Shown: piece after piece, positions 36,401 to 46,200 of the stretch | Position numbering within the stretch: position 1 is the stretch's first letter | How the letters are laid out: every line of letters starts with the position of its first letter | NCBI GenBank assembly: GCA_015183035.1 | Contig: JACZZP010000005.1 | Span: 2,418,001-2,482,000 of the forward strand | Reading direction: 5' to 3' | Source: Meloidogyne chitwoodi | Lineage: Eukaryota; Nematoda; Chromadorea; Rhabditida; Meloidogynidae | DNA: 64,000 nucleotides | Notes under the pieces: model-generated | Told to the model about the DNA's origin: nothing | The model's input: the letters and a program-made list of their open reading frames with translations, nothing else | Database searches by the model: none | Program-made: the position numbers and the translations under genes

Positions 36401-38883
36401 TTTCATATATGTATGTATATTAATAAAAATTTTCTTTTTTTTTTAAATTTTTTCTTTTGTTAATAAAAAAATATTTTTTTTAATCATAAAAAAAATTATA
36501 AAAATCTCTTCTACAAAATACAAAAAAATGCTAACAAAAAATTTTAGCCTAAGCAATGCTTGGCTTGCAAAAATAAATGATCACTTCCCACACAATATGT
36601 TTAACAACATAATTTAATCTAAAAATTAATAAAATAATTTTTGAAAATTTTGCTATTATTTAAATAAAAGTTTAATTTTTTTGCTTTAAAGAAATATTTG
36701 AACACACTCTCCCCAGTATATTTTTCCAAAATATTTTTAAAATACAAAACATTAAAATTTTTTAATTATTTTTAAATAATTTAACATTTTACCAGAAAAA
36801 GTGCAAATTTTATCCGCAAATTTTTTAACAAATTATTTTATTTGGCGATATTAATAATCATTTATAGATAATTAATTTCCCAGTCAGACAAAAAATTGTT
36901 TATTTTATTCCTCTAAAATAAATTTTATTAAAAATTTATTGATAAATTTGCGGACTTTTCTGGAAAAACGAAAAGTACTACCACAAGGCAATTTTAATAA
37001 TAATGAAATTAAAAAAATTCTAAAAAATATTAGTCTCAGCAAAAGCTAAGACTTACAAAAATACTTAACAAGGACCTATAGCATCACAATCAAATCAATT
37101 TATGTCAAATACATATAAACCTTTTTAATAAATTTACAATTTAATACTTTGTAAATTTAAATTGTGTTTTTATATCCACTAAAATTAAAGAAAAAATTTT
37201 TTCTAATTTGATAAAAAACATTCAGGAAAAAAACAAATAAACTTAAATAAAAAATACTTTCAAGAAATTTTAGCCTAAGCAATGTTTGGCCTACAAAAAT
37301 ACAAAAACGGACATCTGAACTCACAAACATTACAATGTATTATAAACATTATACAAAATGTTTTTGAAAAATTTAACATTAAATGAACTTAAATTTAAAC
37401 AAATCTTTTGCTTGCTTAAAAAAGAAAAATATATCTTTGAACGTTGAACGAAACTTTCGGACCGAAACTTTGGGATTGACACTTTATTTTAAAGAAAAAT
37501 TGGTTTATTATTTGCTTTTAAAAGGTCCAATTGCTACAATAATTTAACTAAAACTTTTTTAATTTTTGTGTTAATTCTTAAAGTGTTGGCTCTTAATTTA
37601 GAAGCATCTGTCCGAAAGTTTTGGCATTCCAAGTTTATGACTCCAAAATAAAATAATTAATTAAATAATTTTATGATAAAGTTTGCGGACTTTTTGGCCA
37701 TACGATAAAGTAAAGGTAAAGTACTACTTTTATTTTAATAGTTTGAAAGACAATTTAAATATTAATGGGATTAAAAATGTTTAAAAAATAAATAAATTTT
37801 AGTCTTTAGCAAAAGCTAAGACTTACAAAAATACACCATGTTACGACGCCCAGAATACGTATTAAATCAACTTGTATCTTCTAATATCTTTTTATTAATT
37901 TACAATTTAATACTTTGTAAATTTAAAATATATACAGTATTCATTTTAGAAAGAAAATAATTGTTCTCATTTGATAAAAAATTAAAAAAAAACAAGAAAT
38001 TTTAGCCTAATAAGGCTTACAAAAATAATAAAGCACAGCACACAACTACGAATTAATTATATAAAAAAGGTATACATACATATTTAAAATATTTTTTGAA
38101 AATTTTAATATTATTTAAGAGAATTCGGGTAAATTTAATTAATTTTAAAAAAGTTTATTAATTTTTAAAAAATATTTTGTCTAACCTGTTGAGTATTAAT
38201 ATTCAATTTATTCCCAATTGTTGTAGTTATTTTACCAAAAATGTCACTAACTGCTTCTGGAAGGTTTGATTGATTATTTGAAGGTTTTTGTTGTTGTCCA
38301 GGATTATTAGTTGAATTATTATTGTTACCGAGAAATTTGTGTTTAAGTGTTGAAGTCTTTTAAAAAATAAAATTAATTAATTAATAAGACAATTTTTTAA
38401 AATTTAAAAAAATTAAAAATGTCAATAAACAAATAACCTTTAAGGCCAAAAGTGCTATGGAAACGAACAATATAATTTTTAAAAAATAAATTAATTTAAC
38501 TAAATTAGTAAAATAAAAAAGGAAAAAAACAAAAAAATATAAATAGTTTACTAAAAAATAAATTTTCAAAACAAATAGAATTTAAAAATTGGAGATTTTT
38601 GATTAACCAAAATAATTAAAATAATTAAGGTCAAGTTATGGTAAAATTTAAAAAATTATAATTATGCGGAATTTTGTCTTTAAACTCTAAAAAAATTTTT
38701 TAGGCAAGAAAATGCCTTCCAAAAATATAAAACAGGTCAATAAAGATGTAATAAAATTATTTATTTTAATTTTATTATTAAACAAGTATTTTTTAAATAA
38801 TAAATATTGTTTAAAAAATTAATTTTAGTTTTTTAATTACATACCACATAATCTTGCACAGCAGATTTGATAGGATTAGACAT
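27433..38883 (-). CDS. annexin A7/A11-like protein with P/Y/G/Q-rich N-terminus
   Basis: Exons: 38883-38845, 38356-38186, 35494-35230, 34805-34632, 34329-34183, 32584-32436, 32284-32138, 32086-32055, 31827-31641, 28852-28751, 28014-27950, 27905-27788, 27744-27625 and 27471-27433; 584 residues. Residues 1-265 are N/Q-rich, then P/Y/G-rich ([17 protein letters not shown]), like annexin A7/A11. The core has four repeats with loops KGFGCD, GLGTKE, RLGTDE and KGFGTR; three keep GxGT, and the first has Cys for Thr. The core would bind calcium and membranes; the N-terminus may drive condensation or partner binding. The join 34183/32584 is inferred: the core exon starts at an acceptor two bases before ATG, the donor TCTG/GTAAAA is phase 1, and the paralogue at 5551 splices at the same codon and phase. 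Otherwise the N-terminal part would end at TAA 34163 (271 aa) and the core would start at ATG 32582 (318 aa). Confidence 0.8.
28100..28210 (+). repeat. Sm-site-like hairpin element, subfamily C
   Basis: Block near 28095 (TTAATATTAAATAATGGAAA), then AATATTTTTGTAAG and the stem AGCTAAATTTCTTTTGGCTA. A sister copy at 28285-28405 has the same block (TTAATATCAAATAATTAAAT) and the variant TATATTTTTGGAAG, which looks closer to a canonical Sm site. Confidence 0.55.
30220..30295 (+). other. tRNA-like sequence with A and B boxes inside a hAT-like element
   Basis: TGGTTTAGTGGTTAGTGCG resembles the D-arm/A box of tRNA-Glu or -Gly and GGTTCGAAGCC at 30272-30282 is a perfect B box. No full cloverleaf with a 7-bp acceptor stem forms, so it is a tRNA-derived, SINE-like internal promoter rather than a working tRNA. 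Confidence 0.5.
30653..31193. mobile_element. 541-bp Merlin-type element, innermost of the nest
   Basis: Terminal repeats of over 100 bp start GGCACTTATTAAGAACGGGT and contain TTTTTTGCGGACTTTC and GCCTTAAGGCAAAA. A perfect 8-bp duplication AAATTGAA flanks it (30645-30652, 31194-31201). Inside, a plus-strand frame near 30945-31070 ([20 protein letters not shown]) resembles the C-terminal end of ISXO2-like transposases. The rest of the transposase is deleted, so it is non-autonomous. Confidence 0.75.
32600..32812. mobile_element. miniature inverted-repeat element with TTGCGGAC motifs
   Basis: ATGTCCGCAAGTTTTGTCCG near 32629 pairs inverted with GGACAAAATTTGCGGACG near 32771. It lies just upstream of the first core exon of the annexin gene, within the intron that joins the N-terminal exons to the core. 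Confidence 0.55.
33345..33468 (+). repeat. Sm-site-like hairpin element, subfamily C
   Basis: Block TTTGCTTAATAATAAATATA near 33349, variable stretch, TTTTTTGTAAG and the stem GTCAAGCAATGCTTAGAC. Confidence 0.55.
33660..33793 (+). repeat. Sm-site-like hairpin element, subfamily C
   Basis: Block TTTTGCTTAATATTGAATAA near 33676, variable stretch, GTATTTTTGTAAG and the perfect stem GTCAAAGCATTGCTTTGAC. Confidence 0.6.
33865..34000 (+). repeat. Sm-site-like hairpin element, subfamily C
   Basis: Block TTTCGCTTAATATTAAATAT near 33877, variable stretch, AGTTTTGTAGG and stem GGTCAAGCATTGCTTAGACC. The outer pair here is G-C where the two neighbouring copies have other pairings. Confidence 0.55.
36262..36398 (-). 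repeat. Sm-site-like hairpin element, subfamily A
   Basis: Plus strand: AGTCTTAGCTTTTGCTAAGA, then CTTGCAAAAATA, a variable stretch and block TTTATTAAATTTAATACTAT near 36367. Confidence 0.55.
36541..36680 (-). repeat. Sm-site-like hairpin element, subfamily B
   Basis: Plus strand: AGCCTAAGCAATGCTTGGCT, then TGCAAAAATA, a variable stretch and block TTTGCTATTATTTAAATAAA near 36649. Confidence 0.55.
37030..37160 (-). repeat. Sm-site-like hairpin element, subfamily A
   Basis: Plus strand: TAGTCTCAGCAAAAGCTAAG, CTTACAAAAATA, a variable stretch and block AATAAATTTACAATTTAATA near 37126. A block-less copy of subfamily B is at 37270-37303. Confidence 0.6.
37800..37925 (-). repeat. Sm-site-like hairpin element, subfamily A
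   Basis: Plus strand: AGTCTTTAGCAAAAGCTAAG, CTTACAAAAATA, a variable stretch and block TTTACAATTTAATACTTTGT near 37900. The variable part shares no word with the sister copy at 37030, although both flanks do. Confidence 0.6.
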
Positions 38884-39493
38884 ATGAAATAAAAATAAAA
38901 ATAAATAAAAATTATTTTTAAAATTTATTAAAATAAAATTAATTTTAAAGTGAGATACTGAAGTGAAAGGACAGTTCAGTACTGAACAATTATTTGACCC
39001 ATAATTTAATTAACTCAAATAAATTTTTATTAATTGAAAGCTATGGAATATACATATTCTTTTAAAGGGACCGAACTAATCCAAAAAGTTACAAGGCCTA
39101 ATAAGTTATTTATAAAGGAAAAATCGAAAATTTTCGACCCTTAAATTCTTTTTATTAAAAAAAATTTAATATGAGAGCCCTTATAATTATATTTTACAAT
39201 ATATTATTACAATATTAATTAATTAATTAGATAATTAATTTTACTAATTAATTGGGCAAATTAGTTTTTTAAATTTATTGTTAAAAGAAATAAATTTGAC
39301 GAATTATAAAAAAAATGTTTAAATGACTCATATGAATACAACTTTTGTTTAAAAAGAGAAAGAAAATATTTAAAAGAATCGATCAAAAAATAAATGATGA
39401 AACATGACCGAAACTTGTTTCTTACAGCCTTTATTTCCTTTCTACTGGAAGAAAATAAAGTTATAAAAATTAGTGTTGAATTTATAAAACATA

Positions 39494-40718
39494 CCGTATT
39501 TTCTCTAATACAAGCGCACGCTCTAGTAGAAGCGCACGCTCCAATAGAAGCGCACCCTACGAAGGGGTTGAAAAATAAAAGCGCACGCTCTATTAGAAGC
39601 GCACGTTCTAATACAAGCGCAAATTACCATAAAATGCTCAAAATTTTTTTAAATAGTATCTACATATTTTATTATAATTGCTTTTGCATTTTAATATATG
39701 GATTCGACTTCCGGTTCGGAAATTGATGTTGTTGGAGAGTGTTCAAGCATTGTTGTAGGCGAATGTTCGACAAAAAAGGCGAACATCTATATATAGAAAA
39801 CTGACACGTAGTATACGTGGTATTTTGTGTGTGATTCAATCCGGGCAAGTGCGGTATCATTCGATAGATCTCGAAAAACTGAGTCGATCTAGGGGTGGAG
39901 GAATCGAACGAATGTTCCTGAGCCGAGATACAGACCCCTGAAAATTGTAAAAGTGTAGGGAGGGCCAAGCTCATTTTGTGGTAAAAAATTCAAATATGAG
40001 TATGAGCTCATTCGAAAGAGCTCTTCGATACCTATAGAATGAGAACAAAATTGTCGAGATTGGACGATTTTGAACAAAGTTATGAAAGATCGATGTTTGC
40101 TGGAAACACGTCAAACTTGGCTCTATTGGGAGTGTTTTATCACTTCTTCATTTTAGCGCCCATGGCTGGTTGGCTTTTGGTACATGTGTTAATTTACGGC
40201 GCAAATTACAACAAAATAATTCTGTGAAAATTATTTAAGTGCAGCCGCAGTAATCACATATAGGAGCTTACTCCCCTCCATAGTTTTACAATTTTCAGGG
40301 GTCTGTATCTCAGCTCAAAAAATCCGTACTACTTCCTCCACCTCTAGATTGACTCAGTTTTTCGAAAGCTATCGAATGACACTTACTTGCCGGGATTGAA
40401 CCACAGACAAAATACCTGTTATACTACAGGAAATTCAAAGAAATTTCAGAAATTTTGGCTGAAATTGATCTCAATGAAGATAATGAAAATAGAATTGAGA
40501 GTGACAATTCAATAGAAATTTAAAGTTAGCTTTAAATTATTTATTATACTTAAAGTTTGTGATAAAAAATTATTTTAATTTTTAATGGTAAAATGAATTA
40601 GAAACTTGTTGAAAAATAAAAGCGCACGCTCCATTTGAAGCGCACCCTCCATTAGAAGCGCACCCTACGAAGAGGTTGAAAAATACAAGCGCATGCGCTT
40701 GTATTAGAGAAAATACGG
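39494..40718. mobile_element. TA-flanked element with AAGCGCACGC words
   Basis: Terminal repeats CCGTATTTTCTCTAATACAA and its complement are flanked by TA (39492-39493, 40719-40720), as in Tc1/mariner. Both arms repeat AAGCGCACGCTC words, and GTTGAAAAATAAAAGCGC occurs in both. The middle carries a second element at 39807-40432. Confidence 0.65.
39807..40432. mobile_element. inverted-repeat element, CCCCTATGG-core family, copy 3
   Basis: The ends start GTAGTATACGTGGTATTTTG and, inverted at the right, GTAGTATAACAGGTATTTTG. The core AACACGTCAAACTTGGCTCT and ATTACTGCGG matches the copies at 4340 and 13105 in reverse orientation. Confidence 0.6.
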
Positions 40719-40799
40719 TAATAGAATTTTCCTTAAGAATTGATTTTCAATTTAATGGTTTTTAAGTATAGATATTAAAAAAGTAACTGAATTATATTG

Positions 40800-41250
40800 T
40801 TTTGTTTAAATGCTTGTGTTTATTATTTTTGTAATTTGTTTATATTTTTGTATGTTTAGTTTATTTTTGTAAGTTTTGTTTTATTTTTGTATGTTTTTTG
40901 TAATGTTTTGTTTAAATGTTTGTATGTTTTATTTTATTTTTGTAATGTTTAGTTTATTTTTGTAAGTTTTGTTTTATTTTTGTATGTTTTTTGTAATGTT
41001 TTGTTTAAATGTTTGTATGTTTTATTTTATTTTTGTAATGTTTAGTTTATTTTTGTAAGTTTTGTTTTATTTTTGTATGTTTTTTGTTTTTGTAATGTTT
41101 AGTTTATTTTTGTATGTTTTGTTTTATTTTTGTATGTTTTTTGTTTTTGTAATGTTTTGTTTAAATGTTTGTATGTTTTATTTTATTTTTGTTATGTTTT
41201 TTGTTTAAATTTTTGTATGTTTTTTATTTTTGTAATGTTTGTTTAAATCA
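40800..41250. repeat. T/G-rich minisatellite
   Basis: Tandem ~100-bp units made of TTTATTTTTGTAAGTTTTG, TTTTTGTATG and GTTTAAATGTTTGTATG. The basic word is close to the TATTTTTGTAAG motif of the dispersed hairpins but has no stem-loop. Confidence 0.7.
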
Positions 41251-41406
41251 CAGAATTCAATTAAATAAGAATGAATTTAAATTTGCAACTTGAATATTTA
41301 TTCCACCTTTAGATTAATTTAGACAATGTATATTGGAGGAATATTTATTATTAATTTAAAATCCCATTTTTTTTTCATTTTTATAAATTTATTCATTTCA
41401 ATTTTC

Positions 41407-41666
41407 TTAAGGCATTAAAGTTGTTTGAGGTTCATTTGTGTGTTTTTTTAGATTTTTCTTGTGAGGTTTGCCAGTGTATGAATGATGTGGTCGTTTTGGA
41501 TCAGGATCAGAAATTGCCGCCTAAAAAAAATAAATTTAAATTTTTTAGATTAAAATTAAAAAAAATTAAATTTGAAATCTACATCTGGTTTAAACTCAAG
41601 AATTCCTTCAGCCACAAAAAATTGAACAGCAATTAAAAAGAAAATAAAAATTTGTTTAACTTGCAT
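41407..41666 (-). CDS. small secreted basic peptide, 65 aa
   Basis: Two exons, 41666-41583 and 41520-41407, phase 0. MQVKQIFIFFLIAVQFFVAEG is a strong signal peptide. The mature part is short, basic and rich in His, Lys and Pro, with ISDPDPKRPHHSYTGKPHKK and a possible dibasic cleavage site at KR. The donor GTAGAT and the acceptor after a T-run are both acceptable. I do not recognise a family. SxPDP..xHH recalls the plant CLE peptide motif that some parasitic nematodes mimic, but the match is partial and may be chance. Confidence 0.5.
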
Positions 41667-42081
41667 TTTTATTTTTTAAATTTATTAATTTGAAATTTTC
41701 TTTTTTGATAAAATTAAAATAATTCGAGTACCTTTTATTAAGCCAAATTTACTCAAAAAATTCAAATTTGTTTAAACAAATGTTTATTAAATTTAAAAAT
41801 TAAAAGAAAAATGACGATGTGGTATTAATATAAATTTACTTATCTGTTTTATTCTTAATATAGATATAATTCGTGATTTAAATTTTATTTTAATAAATCT
41901 AAAAATTTTAAAATATATTAAATTGGTACAATACAAAGATAGAAAATTTAATATATTTAATTTAAATAAAATATTATAGTAGTGTTAATCAGAAAAGCCA
42001 CTGTTGGCAATATCGTTAAGGGCGTTTCCCAATTTTAGAGGATTCTGGTAACAAATTTAAATATTTATTAATTTAATTATT

Positions 42082-42330
42082 TCACAGATTTAAATTATTT
42101 TCAATATTATTTCCATCATTAGAAATTGTTCTTTTATTTTCTTTTATTTGCGTTTCTTTTGCCTCCTGAATAGTAATAGAAGATTGTCTCTTAAATAACA
42201 ACCAAATGCTAAAGCCTATTCCAAAACATACAAATATTAAAATTAATAAAAGTGATAAGAGTAGAATAATTCCAACAATTGAAATTCCATTAGAAGTTGA
42301 ATAATATTTACTTTCAGAATACCAAGCCAT
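42082..42330 (-). CDS. small single-pass membrane protein, 82 aa
   Basis: A single-exon frame starts MAWYSESKYYSTSNGISIVG, has one long hydrophobic helix (residues ~17-46, IILLLSLLLILIFVCFGIGF), then LLFKRQ and a polar tail. By the positive-inside rule the N-terminus would be outside. No family is recognised. Reality rests on length, composition and the clear membrane segment; splicing to further exons cannot be excluded. Confidence 0.45.
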   Translation of the reverse strand: MAWYSESKYYSTSNGISIVGIILLLSLLLILIFVCFGIGFSIWLLFKRQSSITIQEAKETQIKENKRTISNDGNNIENNLNL

Positions 42331-43262
42331 TTTTATTATTAAAACTTTTTATTGGGAATGTAAATAAAATAAAATTTTAAGATTCAACTTAAAAGTTAAA
42401 AAATAAACTTGAAATCAAAGTTTTAAGTTAAAAACAAAAAATAAACTTGAAATTAAAGCTTGAACTTAAAAACATAAAATAAACTTGAAATTAAAGCTTG
42501 AACTTAAAACATAAAATAAACTTGAAATTAAAGCTTGAACTTAAAAACAATAAACTTGAAATTAAAGAATGATATCTGACTTAAATGATCATGAAACTTG
42601 AATGTAATGCTAGCCCCGAAGTGCGAACTTAATTCTTGCATTTTTATGAATAAAGTATATAAACTTAAATTGATTTACTTGCTTAAGTAAAAAACATTTT
42701 TGTATTATAGCAAAAGCATAACTCACCAGTTTTGAGTGTTGTTTGCTGATATACTCAAAATGCTTTAAACACTTAAAACTTGAATAAAGTCAATAAATTA
42801 TATATTTTTAGTTCCGTAAATTGAAATTATATAGTAGTATAGTAACAAACTGAAGAAATAATTTAATAAAATTTTTGAATTTTTAATGACTTGAAGATTA
42901 TAGATGAAAGGGAAATAATCAAAAGAATCTTTTAAATTATAAAGCATTGCTAACAAATAATTAAGTGGACAAATTTAGTCAAAGATTAATTTGACTTCCA
43001 AAAATAACCTGAAGATCTGGACTTTCCACTGGATCATCGAATTTTAAAATTTTTTTTATTATTCAATTATTGAAAAATTATCTATTATCCAATTTGTGCT
43101 TTTAAATAAAATATCTAATTCAAAAAAATTTGTTTTTTATTTTTGGATTAGCGCCTATTTTTTAGAAATAAAATTGTGACAAATAAAAATTCACAAATTT
43201 TATATAAATTTTTTCTTTCATAAAATTTAATGAGGAAAAAAAATAAAAATTTATAAAAAAAA
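42331..43262. other. intergenic with a 42-bp tandem repeat
   Basis: No exon is supported. At 42378-42570 a unit near 42 bp (AATAAACTTGAAATTAAAGC followed by TTGAACTTAAAAACATA) is repeated about four times. A dispersed hairpin is at 42975-43010 (-), with stem GTCAAAGATTAATTTGAC. Confidence 0.6.
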
Positions 43263-46200
43263 TTAATGTTGATAACCGGTCAATTTTTCCTGCAAGGATT
43301 TTACAACACTTTGTAATCTGATAACCTCTGCTTGTAACTCCCTTTCACGTTTTCTTTCATCTTCTACTTGTTTTTCCAAATCCTGGAAAAGAAAAAAGAA
43401 AATTAATTTGATAAAAACTAAGATTTAAAAACACAAAAAATTTAAATAAATATTCAAATTTTAACAAAAAAATTTTTTCAAAAAATACCGCTATTCTTTG
43501 AAGCTTCCTTTGTCTACATTTTGAAGCCGCTAAGCGATTTCTTGCCCTTTTCCTGGGAAAATAAATTTAAAGGATTTTGCTAAAACATTAATTCAATTAT
43601 AAATTTTACTTAATATATAAAAATTAATTAGTTATTCTTTTAAACATTTTTATTGTACAAAAGAAAATGTTTTCAGTGTTTCCTATTGTATTTTTGTAAG
43701 CCAACAATTTTATTTGTTAGGCTAAAATGTTTAATTAAATGTTAAACCTTTCAAGTTTTTTCATGTCATGTTCACCAATTCCAATTATTCCATCGTAGCT
43801 TAAAAAAAATAAAATTAATAAATTTATTCAAAATTAAATAGTTTGTAAAAATAATTAATTTTGGTGTTTATGAAATTTTAGCGATTTCGACAAATTAGAA
43901 TTTAAAGACCGGACATTATAGTTTTTAGCCAGGGTAAGGCCCCAGCTTCCAAAAATACAAATTTTTCATATATTATTGTAGGTAAGTTGGATTTACGAGA
44001 TAAATTTTGCTCATAAATAATTTAATAAATTAATTAAAATATATTAAGCAAAATTATATTTTAATAAAGTTATTAAAAGTAAACTAATCATTTGAAAATT
44101 TTTTCTTTTTTTTCCCCCGTTGCATATTTATGTAATATTAGGGATGGGAAAGTTTCGGATTTCGAATTTTTAGGTCATTTTTATTTCGGTTTTTATTTTC
44201 CAATTTTGCCCATCCCTGTTATATACCTATATATTTATGAATTATGTCTTTGAATAGGAATTCATAAAATAGTCAAAACTGTCCTATATATCCCTTAAAA
44301 ATTAACTAACCCATTTAAAGTATTGCCATTAGATAAAATATTAATTCTTCCATTAATTCTGGGAGAACTTTCATTTGAGATACTACTAGAACGTCTATTA
44401 CTGTCAGAATTAGATAGTGGACAACCATTTATATTATTTGGCTTAAAAAATATTAAAAAAAATTTTTTTAATTTTTTTAAATATTTACCATTTGTGTATC
44501 AATAAGTAGTTCCATTTGTTCGTCACTAAAATTAAGCAAAAAATTAAATAATTTTACTATTTTTGAATAAATATATGTAATTGTCAAAATTACATAAAAA
44601 TTAATTTGACTTTTTATTTTAAAATATTAAAAAAAGAATTTTAAATTTTTTGTATTTAGACGTAGCTCTGATGCTTATAAAAAAGTTTATAAACTCCAAA
44701 GTATTTTTTAAAATTAAAAGTTTACTTAATATAAATTTATTCAACTTAACAAGTTTTAAATATTGATTTAAATTTATTGTGGTAGAAGAAGTCGTTACAA
44801 TCATTGGAATATTTTTGGAAGCCATTTATTATGGCTAACAATAAGATTTATTTTTAAATTATCCGACTACATAAATTTTGTTAAATTATAAGGATCAGAG
44901 ATGTTTCGAAACTAAAAATATCAAAAAACGAAAAAATTATAAAAATATCAAAACGAAAATCGAAACAAAAAATACCTCGAAAATCGAAAATCAAAATTTC
45001 GAAACAACTCTGGTATGAAAGGCTTGTAAGTATATACTTATTGTAAAAAAGCCTGTCAAAATTAAATATATAACAATCAAATTAATTTCGACTTTAGAAT
45101 TTTAAGAATTAAAATAAATTTTAGAATTTGATAAAAAAAATTTTGTTACTATAAAGCCCTTATGAAATCACACAAAATTAATTACTATTTTAAAATAAAA
45201 TTTATCCCCAAAAATATTTAATAGTATAAATTTGTTCAATTTAACAACTCTTTTAAATATTGAATAAAATTTAAAGTTTGTTTGTGAGCCCCCAGCTGAA
45301 GAAACGAATATTTTTGTAAGCCATTTATTATGGCTAATATTTATTTTTAATATAGCTTGACCAACACAATTTTTAATTAATTTTATTAAAAAAATTAAAA
45401 AATATATTTACCAATTTGTAGATTGATTAGTTTCTTTTTTAATAAAAGAATTATTTGATGAATATTTTTGTATTCCTCCACTATTATTATTACTAGTTGT
45501 TTGAGTATTTAATAAAGGTTGTAATGTTGCTGATACACAAATATTATTAGAACGTTGTTGTTGTTGTTGATGAAATTGTTGGGAAGAATTATGCGGATTA
45601 AATTCTATTGATGATGTTGTTGGTGATGTAGCGGCAATGGCAGCAGCAGCTTGACCAAGTTGAAAATATTCCATAAATCTGAGAATTAAAAAATGTTAAA
45701 AAATATTTAAAATTGTAAAAAATATTTAAAAGTTTAAAAATGTTTGCGTTCAACTTTTGCGGACAACTTTAATTTAATTATTAACTTGCAATTAAACTAA
45801 ATTAGCCAAATAAAATTGGCTTACAAAAATAAAAGAGTGTTTAGCTTATATCAACATTAAATATTAAAATTAAATACCAAAATAGAATTTTAAATAAAAT
45901 TTTTTATATTTTTCAGTTTAATATACTTTAATTAATAAAGGATGACTGACAAAAATTAATAGAATAAAATACTTAAGGAAATTATTAAGTTCGCAAACTT
46001 AAAAATAGGGTATTCAATAAAAAAAATACGTAAATAATAAATGTGCAAAAAATATAAAGGTTAAAAAAATTTTTTTAGTTTTTTCTTAAATTTTTTTTCC
46101 AAACTTTTTTAATAAAACAGAAAAATATTTACGAAACACCTGAAACATTTCTAAGTTTTTCATTAAAAAAATTAAATTAAAAATAAACTTTTATATAAAT

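Larger units (their letters stand above)
38884..41406. other. intergenic, two nested elements and a minisatellite
   Basis: No host exon is supported. The stretch holds the GCGCACGC-word element (39494-40718), the core-family copy inside it (39807-40432) and a T/G-rich minisatellite (40800-41250). Confidence 0.55.

Noticed and set aside
40800..41250. CRISPR-like repeat array
   Set aside because: Tandem low-complexity DNA without unique spacers in a eukaryotic genome.
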